Positions 1-6,242 of a DNA stretch of 12,803 nt are shown in pieces. The translations under genes and the position numbers were made by a program. This DNA is from Nocardioidaceae bacterium (lineage in GTDB: Bacteria > Actinomycetota > Actinomycetes > Propionibacteriales > Nocardioidaceae). The stretch's first letter is position 1. Each line of letters opens with the position of its first letter. The stretch spans positions 1-12,803 of the forward strand of contig JAGQUE010000161.1 of the NCBI GenBank assembly GCA_020438665.1. The letters are read 5' to 3'. Below the pieces are notes generated by a model. It was not told the origin of the DNA and ran no database searches. It saw nothing but the letters and a program-made list of their open reading frames with translations.

Positions 1-28
1 CAGTTTCACCGGCGCGCCGGTGAAACTG
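1..28. repeat. 28-bp perfect palindrome, possible terminator or dispersed repeat
   Basis: Bases 1-28 equal their own reverse complement. As RNA this gives a 12-bp stem (arm CAGTTTCACCGG) closed by a CGCG tetraloop, with the AscI-type core GGCGCGCC at the centre. It begins 9 bases beyond the stop codon of the minus-strand endonuclease-fold gene, where a Rho-independent terminator would lie. The window ends immediately after it, so a U-tract cannot be assessed. It could be a bidirectional terminator, a protein-binding palindrome or a copy of a dispersed repeat. Confidence 0.7.
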
Positions 29-36
29 GCATGCCC

Positions 37-1068
37 TCACGCCCTCGCCGGTGCCCAGCGGAAGCCGACCTTGACGATCCCGTGGTCGCCGGTGCCCTTG
101 AGGCGGTGGGTAGCGGAGTCCTCGTCGTTGAGGTGGTCGTTGGTGACGGTGAGCCCGTCGAAGAGCCACAGCCGCCGATAGCTGTGGTCATAGAACTGCT
201 CGCTGACCAGGATGTGGTCGAGCGACTCGCGCAGGTCCTCGTGGACGTGGGTGTAGTAGACGTCGCGGGTGTCGCGATACTCCTGCAGCGTCTGGCCGGT
301 GTAGAGCGCGATGTCGCCGCCGCCCCTGGAGTCGCCGACGAGATAGCGCGGCTGCTCGGTCAGGATGTTGATGGTGTTGCTGTGCTGGCCGTCGTTGAGG
401 TCGCCGAGCACGATCACCGGCGTGACGGTCCCCTTCATGGCCTCGGTCAGAACGACGCGAAGCGCGGTCGCCTCCGCCGTACGCCGGATCGTGGCGAGCG
501 CGGCCCCGATGGCGGTGCGGTGGTTGCCGTGGACGTCGCGGTCATACCAGGGCTCGGCCGAGATCTCGGCCGGCAGCTTGGACTTGAGGTGGGCGACGAA
601 CACCCGGGTGAGCGGCGGCGCATCGCGCAAGGCCACGTCGAAGGCCAGCACCGGGCGGGAGAACCCGCCGATCCTGACGTCGATGTCGGGCGCCTGCGGG
701 TCACCCGTCGTGTTCTCCAGGCGGACGGCGTCGGGGAAGTCGCTGATCCACTCCGGATCGCCCCGCAACAGCCCCTTGCGCACGATCGCGCCACACACGA
801 TCCGCCCTCCGGTCGCCGGGGCCGCCAGCAGGTCGTAGTCGTCGTCGAGGTTGGCCTCGTCGAGCGTGGCGCTCATCGCGTCGGCGTGCCACAGCTCCTG
901 GAACCCGACGATGTCGGGTCGTAGGTCGCGCAACCGGTCAGCGGTCCACACGACCTTGCGGCGGAACTCCGTGTCCGAGTAGGGCCGCTGCCCGGGGTTC
1001 ATCGAGGCCCCGGGGACCTGGAAGTTGTAGAGGTTGAAGGTCGCCACGCTGAAGCGGTCGAGGTCCAT
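37..1068 (-). CDS. Endonuclease/exonuclease/phosphatase family protein
   Basis: This is a 343-residue protein of the EEP fold (DNase I-like / AP endonuclease / phosphodiesterase superfamily). The family motifs occur in order: ATFNLYNF (residues 9-16, metal/phosphate-binding Asn12), IVGFQELW (53-60, Glu58), VAHLKSK (158-164, His160), VIVLGDLND (218-226, Asp223 and Asn225), LDHILVS (283-289) and a C-terminal GDHG (327-330, catalytic His329). All expected active-site residues are present, so the enzyme should be active. The substrate cannot be told from sequence; DNA, a nucleotide or a phospholipid are all possible. There is no signal peptide, so it is probably cytoplasmic. The ATG at 1066-1068 is chosen over one 11 codons upstream because AGGAGGA lies 5 bases before it (1074-1080). 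It lies 125 bases downstream of the sigma-like gene, on the same strand. Confidence 0.88.
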   Translation of the reverse strand: MDLDRFSVATFNLYNFQVPGASMNPGQRPYSDTEFRRKVVWTADRLRDLRPDIVGFQELWHADAMSATLDEANLDDDYDLLAAPATGGRIVCGAIVRKGLLRGDPEWISDFPDAVRLENTTGDPQAPDIDVRIGGFSRPVLAFDVALRDAPPLTRVFVAHLKSKLPAEISAEPWYDRDVHGNHRTAIGAALATIRRTAEATALRVVLTEAMKGTVTPVIVLGDLNDGQHSNTINILTEQPRYLVGDSRGGGDIALYTGQTLQEYRDTRDVYYTHVHEDLRESLDHILVSEQFYDHSYRRLWLFDGLTVTNDHLNDEDSATHRLKGTGDHGIVKVGFRWAPARA

Positions 1069-1087
1069 GCCCGTCCTCCTTGGCCGG

Positions 1088-1116
1088 TGAGCACCCAGCA
1101 CGCGGGTGCGTGCTCA
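1088..1116 (-). promoter_or_regulatory. Overlapping inverted repeats in the leader of the endonuclease-fold gene
   Basis: Two mutually exclusive stems can form. TGAGCAC (1088-1094) pairs with GTGCTCA (1110-1116). Alternatively AGCACGC (1097-1103) pairs with GCGTGCT (1108-1114) around a GGGT loop. The element lies just upstream of the AGGAGGA ribosome binding site at 1074-1080 and downstream of the sigma-like gene. It may terminate that gene, act as an operator, or be a leader structure. In GC-rich DNA, stems of this length can arise by chance. Confidence 0.3.
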
Positions 1117-1193
1117 TGATGCTCCACCGGGGAGGAGCGGGAGCCGCCGAGCCGGATACCCCCGTGACCGTCGACGAGGGACCGGGCGTGGGG

Positions 1194-1505
1194 TCAGGCG
1201 GCCCCCGCAGGCACGGTCGCCAGCGCGTGGCGGTGGACGACACCGAGGAGCCACATCGCCGGATCGCCCGCGGGAAGGCGACCCGCGACGGCTCGGTGCC
1301 AGATCTCGACGTAGGCGTCGTGGGTGGCGCGCTGGGCGGCCTCCTCGTCGGCGGCGACGCAGCGGGCCACGGTGACGGCGGCGGGCGCGGTGCGGTCGAA
1401 CAGCGACGCGAAGGCTGCCTGGTTGCCGCGCGCACATGCGTCCAGCAGGGCACGGAGCAACTGCTCACCGGCGACCTCGGTCTCATTGATCGATGGTGCC
1501 CTCAT
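1194..1505 (-). CDS. Small sigma-70 region 2-like protein lacking region 4
   Basis: This 103-residue protein aligns by eye with the start of ECF sigma factors. LLRALLDACARGNQAAFASL (16-35) resembles the N-terminal ECF helix. AADEEAAQRATHDAYVEIWH (51-70) corresponds to region 2.1-2.2, and AMWLLGVVHRHALATV (83-98) to the AW(L/V)xxIAHRxAxDxxR segment of region 2.3-2.4. It then stops. No region 4 (-35-binding) sequence follows in any frame of the 125-base gap before the next gene, so it is either a stand-alone sigma2 domain or a decayed sigma factor. The ATG at 1503-1505 is preceded by a GGGAGGGAG purine run at useful spacing. It is transcribed divergently from the MerR-DICT regulator, suggesting a regulatory pair. 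Its role is unknown. Confidence 0.6.
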   Translation of the reverse strand: MRAPSINETEVAGEQLLRALLDACARGNQAAFASLFDRTAPAAVTVARCVAADEEAAQRATHDAYVEIWHRAVAGRLPAGDPAMWLLGVVHRHALATVPAGAA

Positions 1506-1566
1506 GCGGTGCTCCCTCCCGGACCGCGGCGTCCGTTGCTCGGCTCGTCGTCATTGTTCAACACGA

Positions 1567-1592
1567 ACCTAAACACGTTGTTGAGGTATAGT
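1567..1592 (+). promoter_or_regulatory. MerR-type dyad and -10 element of the MerR-DICT gene
   Basis: Positions 1567-1587 form an imperfect dyad: ACCTnAACA, a 3-base centre, then TGTTnAGGT, with 8 of 9 arm positions symmetric. It abuts a good -10 hexamer, TATAGT (1587-1592). The ATG of the MerR-DICT gene begins 7 bases after that hexamer, which fits a leaderless transcript. ACCT...AGGT dyads filling a long -10/-35 spacer are the classic layout for MerR-family targets. No good -35 hexamer is seen at 1562-1567 (CACGAA), as expected for an activator-dependent promoter. The same dyad could control the divergent sigma-like gene. Confidence 0.55.
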
Positions 1593-1598
1593 TCTAGC

Positions 1599-2498
1599 AT
1601 GCCCACCCCAACGGCACCAGCACGCGAGCGCACGCCCCTCGATCTCGACGGTGTCCTCACCATCGGCCAGCTGGCCGCCCGCACCGGCCTGACCCCCGAG
1701 GTCCTCCGCATGTGGGAGACCCGTCACGGGTTCCCGGTGCCGGTGCGGCTGCCGAGCGGGCACCGTCGCTACACCGACGCGGACGTCGACGATGTGCTGC
1801 GGGTGCTCCGGCTGCGCGAGGGCGGCGTCCACCTCGACCAGGCGATCCGTCGGGTGCGCAGCTCCGACGAGGCCGCCGAGGCCTCGGTCTATGCCGTCCT
1901 GCGCCACCGCTACGCCGACCTGCCGTCCTACACGCTGACCAAGCAGACGCTCCTGGCGCTGTCATGGGCCATCGAGGACGAGAGCCTCGCCCAGGCCCGC
2001 CGTCCGCTGCTCATCGGCGCCTTCCAGTCGGGACGCTACTTCTCGCCCTCCCAGAAGCGCTGGCGCGAGCTGTCGCGTTCGGCACGGTCGGCCTATGTGC
2101 TGGCCGAGCTCGACGATCCCGACGACTCCGCTACTCCGCGCCGGGTCGGCCTCCCCGCGGACGCACCGCTCCTGCGAGAGTGGATCGTGCTGGTCGACGA
2201 CCCTGGGCTCACCGCCGCCCTCGTGGCGTGGGAGATCCCGGGCCAGGACGATCTCGCCGACCGCGATCGGCTGTTCGAGGCGGTGTGGTCGCTCGAGCCC
2301 GAGGTCGTCCGCACCGCCAGCCTCGCAGCGCTGGCCATCGCGGCCGATGCCGGCTCCCTCGCCGCGATCCCCGAGCGCTCCAGGCTGGCCAGCGAGCCCC
2401 TCCCGGCCCCGACGAGCCAACGGATCGCGACCGAGCTGTTCAACCGGATGGTCGCCTATGCCGACGGCACGATCCTGATGGCCCGACGGGGCCGCTGA
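1599..2498 (+). CDS. MerR-family HTH regulator with C-terminal DICT sensory domain
   Basis: This 299-residue regulator has a MerR-type winged HTH at residues 19-88. Visible in it are VLTIGQLAARTGL (19-31), the recognition segment VLRMWETRHGFP (35-46) and SGHRRYTDADV (53-63). The RxWExRxG signature resembles the LitR/CarH branch of MerR proteins. The C-terminal part (about 105-285) lacks the B12-binding domain of that branch. It instead looks like a DICT domain: SWAIEDES, then FSPSQKRWRELSRSARSAYV, REWIVLVDDPG and LVAWEIPGQ. DICT is a predicted ligand- or signal-sensing domain found in cyanobacteria, actinobacteria and haloarchaea, often beside HTH or signalling domains. The ATG at 1599 is chosen because a -10 element sits 7 bases upstream; the GAGG at 1583-1586 is too far for a normal ribosome site. 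It is divergent from the sigma-like gene and convergent with pheT. Confidence 0.85.
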   Translation: MPTPTAPARERTPLDLDGVLTIGQLAARTGLTPEVLRMWETRHGFPVPVRLPSGHRRYTDADVDDVLRVLRLREGGVHLDQAIRRVRSSDEAAEASVYAVLRHRYADLPSYTLTKQTLLALSWAIEDESLAQARRPLLIGAFQSGRYFSPSQKRWRELSRSARSAYVLAELDDPDDSATPRRVGLPADAPLLREWIVLVDDPGLTAALVAWEIPGQDDLADRDRLFEAVWSLEPEVVRTASLAALAIAADAGSLAAIPERSRLASEPLPAPTSQRIATELFNRMVAYADGTILMARRGR

Positions 2499-2503
2499 CG
2501 GCA

Positions 2504-2525
2504 CCGCCCCGTCGTCGTACGGCGG
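2504..2525. terminator. Weak hairpin between convergent MerR-DICT gene and pheT
   Basis: CCGCC (2504-2508) can pair with GGCGG (2521-2525), extended by GT/AC after a 2-base bulge, around a CGTCGT loop. It lies in the 37-base gap between two converging stop codons, where a shared terminator is expected. There is no T-tract and the stem is short. Confidence 0.3.
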
Positions 2526-2535
2526 CCGGCGCCGC

Positions 2536-5031
2536 TCAACGCTGGACGGCGCCGTGACGGTCGGCCGCGACGGCGACAGCGGCGTCCCGCGCGGCCGAGG
2601 TCTCCTCGACGGTGAGGGTGCGGTCGGCGGCCCGGAACCGCAGGCGGAACGCCAACGACTTCCTGCCCTCGCCCACCTGATCGCCGACATAGACGTCGAA
2701 CAGCCGGATGGACTCGAGCAGGTCGCCGGCGCCCTCGCGGAGCGACGCCTCGACCTCGGCGGCCGTCACGGACTCGTCGACCACCAGCGCGACGTCCTCA
2801 CGTGCGACGGGATACGTCGAGAAGTCCGGGGCCGGCACGACGTCGCGGGCGCGATCGATCAGGAAGTCGAGGTCGATCTCGACTGCGGCGCTCCTCGGCG
2901 GCAGGCCGAAGGCGACACAGACACGCGGATGGAGCTCGCCGGCGTGGCCGAACTCGGCCCCCTCGAGCGTGAAGCGGGCACACCGACCGGGGTGCCACGG
3001 CATCCGGTCGGCCGCCTCGACGGTCACGTCGACGTCGAGCTCCTCCGCGAGCCGGCGGACCAGCGCGATGGCGTCGGACCAGCCGGCCTGACGGCCTGCA
3101 CCCCACCAGCCGGAGCGCTCGCGCTCGCCGCTGAGCACCGCGGCCAGGAACTGCGGCTGCTCGGGAACGGCGTCGAGCAGCTTGGCCAGCTCGTCGTCGG
3201 AGGGACGCCAGTCGACGCCATAGATCGGGGCCGGGCCGCGGTCCACGGGGAAAGCGACGGTGCCGATCTCGAACAGGGCCACGCTCTGGGCGCCCCGGCC
3301 GAGGTTGCGCGCCGCCGCCTTGAACAGCCCGGGTAGCAGCGTGGTCGTATAGGCCGGCTCCTCCAGCGACAACGGGTTGGCCAGCCGGACGGTGCGGCGC
3401 AGCACGTCGTCGGCCGGCAGACCCAGCGCGTCGAAGGCGGCCTCCCCGACGAACGGGAAGTTGATGACCTCGACGAGCCCCGCCCCGGCCAGCGTCCGGC
3501 CGACGCGGCGACGCAGTCGCTGTCCGCGGGTGAGGCCACGGCCGGCCGGCGCCGGCGGCAGCACCGACGGCACGTTGGCATAGCCGACGATCCGGGCGAC
3601 CTCCTCCACCAGGTCGAACGGGTCGGACAGGTCGTGGCGCCAGGCGGGCACCGTCACGGTGAGCCGGTCGCCGGACACCTCGACGCCGCACCCGACGGCA
3701 CGCAGGTCGGCGACCGTGGTCTCGGCAGTGATCTCCATGCCGGTGATGCGGGCGGGCAGGCCCGCGTCGATGGTGATCGTCCGCGGCTCGGGGGCCTGGC
3801 CGACCTTGGTGACCCCGGGCGCGATGGTGCCGCCGCCATAGGTCGTGAGGAGCTCGGCCACCCGGTCGGCCGCCGCCTCCGGGATGGTCGGGTCGACGCC
3901 GCGCTCGAACCGTTTGGACGCCTCGGACGGCAGTTTGTGGCGCCGCTGGGTGCGGAAGATCGACACCGGGTCGAAGTTGGCGGCCTCGATCACCACGTGG
4001 GTGGTCGACGCCGACAGCTCGGTGGTCTGGCCGCCCATCACGCCGGCCAGTCCGATCGGGCCGGAGTCGTCGGCGATCAACAGGTCCTCGACCGACAGGG
4101 TGCGGTCGACGTCGTCGAGGGTCGTGAGCCGCTCCCCCGGCGTCGCGCGGCGAACCCGGATCGGCCCCTGCAGCCGGTCGCCGTCATAGCCGTGGATCGG
4201 TTGGCCCAGCTCGAGCATCACATAGTTGGTGACGTCGACGGCCAGCGAGATGGGCCGCATCCCGGCCAGCTGGATCCGGCGCGCCATCCACGACGGGGTC
4301 GACGCGGCCGGGTCGAAGCCCGTGACGGTGCGGGTGACGAAGACCGGGCAGCCCACCGGGTCGTCGACCACGACGGGGTAGCCGTCGCCGTTGGGTGGTG
4401 GGGTCTCCCGCAGCGCCGGGTCCCGGAAGGGGACGCCGTCGCCGTGGACGGCGTACTCCAGCGCGGCCTCGCGGGCGACGCCGCGCAGCGAGAGCGCATA
4501 GGCCCGGTCGGGGTTGATCTCGAACTCGATGACCTCGTCGCGCAGGTGGAGCGGGCCGATGGCGTCGTCGCCCGGCTCGCCGAAGCCCTCGGGCAGCACG
4601 ATGATGCCGTCGTGGTCGTCGCCGAGCCCGAGCTCGCGGGCCGAGCAGATCATGCCGCTCGACACGTGGCCATAGGTCTTGCGGGCCGAGATCGCGAAGT
4701 TCCCGGGGAGCACCCCACCCGGCAAGATGACCACGACGAGGTCGCCGACGGCGAAGTTGTGGGCGCCACAGACGATGCCCTGCGGCTCGCCGGTGCCGTT
4801 CGCGGCGCCGACGTCGACCTGGCACCAGCGGATGGTCTTGCCGTTGGACTGCGGCTCGTCGGTGAGCTCGAGCACGCGGCCGACGACCAGCGGACCGGTG
4901 ACGTCGTGGCCGGGGCGCTCCAGTGCCTCGAGCTTGAGGCCGAGCGCGGTCAGCCGATGGGCGAGGTCCTCCGCGGTGACGTCGTCGGCCAGGTCGACGT
5001 AGTCACGGATCCAGGACAGCGGGGCGCGCAT
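2536..5031 (-). CDS. pheT: Phenylalanine--tRNA ligase beta subunit
   Basis: This is the 831-residue beta subunit of the cytoplasmic (alpha-beta)2 phenylalanyl-tRNA synthetase. The N-terminus APLSWIRDYVDL is typical. An EMAP/OB-type tRNA-binding domain spans about 45-155 (VVGRVLELT, GIVCGAHNF, SGMICSARELGLG). A B3/4 editing domain (about 215-390) contains the tract RTQRRHKLPSEASKRFERGV. A B5 domain follows (about 405-475) with VPAWRHDLSDPFDLVEEVAR, whose acidic residues are the usual Mg-binding ones. A degenerate synthetase-like core comes next, then a C-terminal ferredoxin-fold anticodon-binding domain (about 735-830; TYPVAREDVALVVDE, KSLAFRLRF, RTLT). Length matches the full bacterial form and the gene is intact. 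Its ATG shares one base with the pheS stop (TGATG), so translation is probably coupled to give equal subunits. Confidence 0.97.
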   Translation of the reverse strand: MRAPLSWIRDYVDLADDVTAEDLAHRLTALGLKLEALERPGHDVTGPLVVGRVLELTDEPQSNGKTIRWCQVDVGAANGTGEPQGIVCGAHNFAVGDLVVVILPGGVLPGNFAISARKTYGHVSSGMICSARELGLGDDHDGIIVLPEGFGEPGDDAIGPLHLRDEVIEFEINPDRAYALSLRGVAREAALEYAVHGDGVPFRDPALRETPPPNGDGYPVVVDDPVGCPVFVTRTVTGFDPAASTPSWMARRIQLAGMRPISLAVDVTNYVMLELGQPIHGYDGDRLQGPIRVRRATPGERLTTLDDVDRTLSVEDLLIADDSGPIGLAGVMGGQTTELSASTTHVVIEAANFDPVSIFRTQRRHKLPSEASKRFERGVDPTIPEAAADRVAELLTTYGGGTIAPGVTKVGQAPEPRTITIDAGLPARITGMEITAETTVADLRAVGCGVEVSGDRLTVTVPAWRHDLSDPFDLVEEVARIVGYANVPSVLPPAPAGRGLTRGQRLRRRVGRTLAGAGLVEVINFPFVGEAAFDALGLPADDVLRRTVRLANPLSLEEPAYTTTLLPGLFKAAARNLGRGAQSVALFEIGTVAFPVDRGPAPIYGVDWRPSDDELAKLLDAVPEQPQFLAAVLSGERERSGWWGAGRQAGWSDAIALVRRLAEELDVDVTVEAADRMPWHPGRCARFTLEGAEFGHAGELHPRVCVAFGLPPRSAAVEIDLDFLIDRARDVVPAPDFSTYPVAREDVALVVDESVTAAEVEASLREGAGDLLESIRLFDVYVGDQVGEGRKSLAFRLRFRAADRTLTVEETSAARDAAVAVAADRHGAVQR

Positions 5032-6134
5032 CAGATCTCACTTCCGAACGCCGAGGAGAAGCGGACGTCTCCCTCGAAGAAGGCCCGCAGGTCGGTGACC
5101 CCGTGCCGGAACATCAGGGTGCGGTCGATGCCCATGCCGAAGGCGAAGCCGGTGTAGCGCTCGGTGTCGACGCCACAAGCGGTCAGCACGCGCGGGTTGA
5201 CCACGCCGCAGCCGCCCCACTCGACCCAGCCCTCGCCCTTGCAGGTGCGGCAGGACTCGACCTCACCGGGGAGGCCACGACACACGAAGCAGCGCAGGTC
5301 GACCTCGGCCGAGGGCTCGGTGAACGGGAAGTAGGACGGCCGGAACCGGGTGTCGATCCCCTCGCCGAACATGGCGGCGGCGAAGTGGTCGAGCGATCCC
5401 TTGAGGTGGGCCATGGTGATGCCCTCGTCGACGACGAGGCCCTCGACCTGGTGGAACATCGGCGAGTGGGTGGCGTCGTACTCGTCGGTGCGGAAGACGC
5501 GGCCGGGACAGACGACATAGATGGGGGGCGTGCGGGTCAGCATGGTGCGCGCCTGCACCGGCGAGGTGTGGGTGCGCAGCACGACGTGGTTGTCGGCCGG
5601 CTCGGTCCAGAACGTGTCCTGCATCGTGCGGGCAGGGTGGTCGGGCCCGAGGTTGAGGGCGTCGAAGTTGAGCCACTCGGCCTCGACGACGGGACCCTCG
5701 GCGACCTCCCACCCCATCGCGACGAACACGTCGGCGATCAGCTCCGACCCCATCGTGATCGGGTGGCGCGCCCCACGCGGCGCTCGGTCGACGGGCAGGG
5801 TCACATCGACGGTCTCCTCGACCAGCATCCGCTCCTCGTGCTCGGCCTCGAGCACCCGGGTGCGGGCGGCCAGGGCCTGGTTGACGGCACCGCGCGCCTG
5901 GCCCACCCGCTGCCCAGCGTCCTTGCGGGCGGCCGGCGGCAACGCGCCGATCTCGCGGTTGGCCAGCGCGAGCGGCGATCGGTCGCCGGCGTGCTCGAGA
6001 CGGACCTGCTTGAGCTGGTCGAGGTCGTCGGCCCCGGCGATGGCGGCGAGCGCCGCGTCGCGCATGGCCTCGACCTCGGCCGCACCGAGGGGCGCGACCT
6101 CGACCGGGTCGTAGTCGGAGTTCGGACCGGACAT
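5031..6134 (-). CDS. pheS: Phenylalanine--tRNA ligase alpha subunit
   Basis: This is the 367-residue catalytic subunit of phenylalanyl-tRNA synthetase, a class II enzyme that attaches phenylalanine to tRNA-Phe. The N-terminal 110 residues form the coiled-coil tRNA-binding arm. Class II signatures include HPITMGSELIADVF (124-137), THTSPVQARTM (188-198), motif 2 GRVFRTDEYDATHSPMFHQV (211-230), SYFPFTEPSAEV (267-278) and motif 3 GFAFGMGIDRTLMFRHGVTD (329-348). A331 is equivalent to the Ala that shapes the phenylalanine pocket in E. coli PheS. A cysteine cluster CFVC...CRTC (282-298) precedes GWVEWGGCG and could bind metal; some bacterial PheS proteins have it and others lack it. The start ATG at 6132-6134 has only a weak AGG 5 bases upstream. 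The stop overlaps the pheT start. Confidence 0.97.
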   Translation of the reverse strand: MSGPNSDYDPVEVAPLGAAEVEAMRDAALAAIAGADDLDQLKQVRLEHAGDRSPLALANREIGALPPAARKDAGQRVGQARGAVNQALAARTRVLEAEHEERMLVEETVDVTLPVDRAPRGARHPITMGSELIADVFVAMGWEVAEGPVVEAEWLNFDALNLGPDHPARTMQDTFWTEPADNHVVLRTHTSPVQARTMLTRTPPIYVVCPGRVFRTDEYDATHSPMFHQVEGLVVDEGITMAHLKGSLDHFAAAMFGEGIDTRFRPSYFPFTEPSAEVDLRCFVCRGLPGEVESCRTCKGEGWVEWGGCGVVNPRVLTACGVDTERYTGFAFGMGIDRTLMFRHGVTDLRAFFEGDVRFSSAFGSEI

Positions 6135-6182
6135 GGTTGCCTAACTGACGAGCGAGGGTGGGGACGCCGACGGCGCGGGCCA

Positions 6183-6208
6183 AGTCTAGGAACTCGGGCA
6201 CCCGTGCC
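6183..6208 (-). promoter_or_regulatory. Candidate pheS promoter with short inverted repeat
   Basis: In the 108 bases between the membrane kinase stop and the pheS ATG, the minus strand holds TAGACT (6183-6188), matching the TANNNT -10 consensus. It would give a leader of roughly 40 bases. GGCAC/GTGCC (6197-6208) forms a small inverted repeat in the spacer region. No good -35 hexamer, T-box or Phe-rich leader peptide is visible. The gap suggests pheST has its own promoter. Confidence 0.35.
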
Positions 6209-6242
6209 GCGAACCGGTAAACCCACGGGCGCGCCGGGACGC

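Noticed and set aside
31..924. Plus-strand open frame opposite the endonuclease-fold gene
   Set aside because: Biased composition and no motifs. The minus-strand gene has complete catalytic motifs and a strong ribosome site.
1080..1598. Extension of the MerR-DICT protein upstream of 1599
   Set aside because: It would read antisense through the sigma-like gene and its residues are low-complexity. The HTH begins normally soon after the ATG at 1599.
3634..5157. Plus-strand open frame of about 500 codons opposite pheT
   Set aside because: Composition is typical of an antisense frame, with no recognisable motif. pheT on the other strand is unambiguous.
6135..6242. T-box or phenylalanine leader-peptide attenuator ahead of pheS
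   Set aside because: No short ORF with Phe codons, no T-box motif and no terminator/antiterminator pair were seen.
6220..6242. GGCGCGCC near the membrane kinase stop as a second copy of the window-edge palindrome
   Set aside because: Only the 8-base core matches; the TTTCACC arms are missing, so it is a chance GC-rich octamer.
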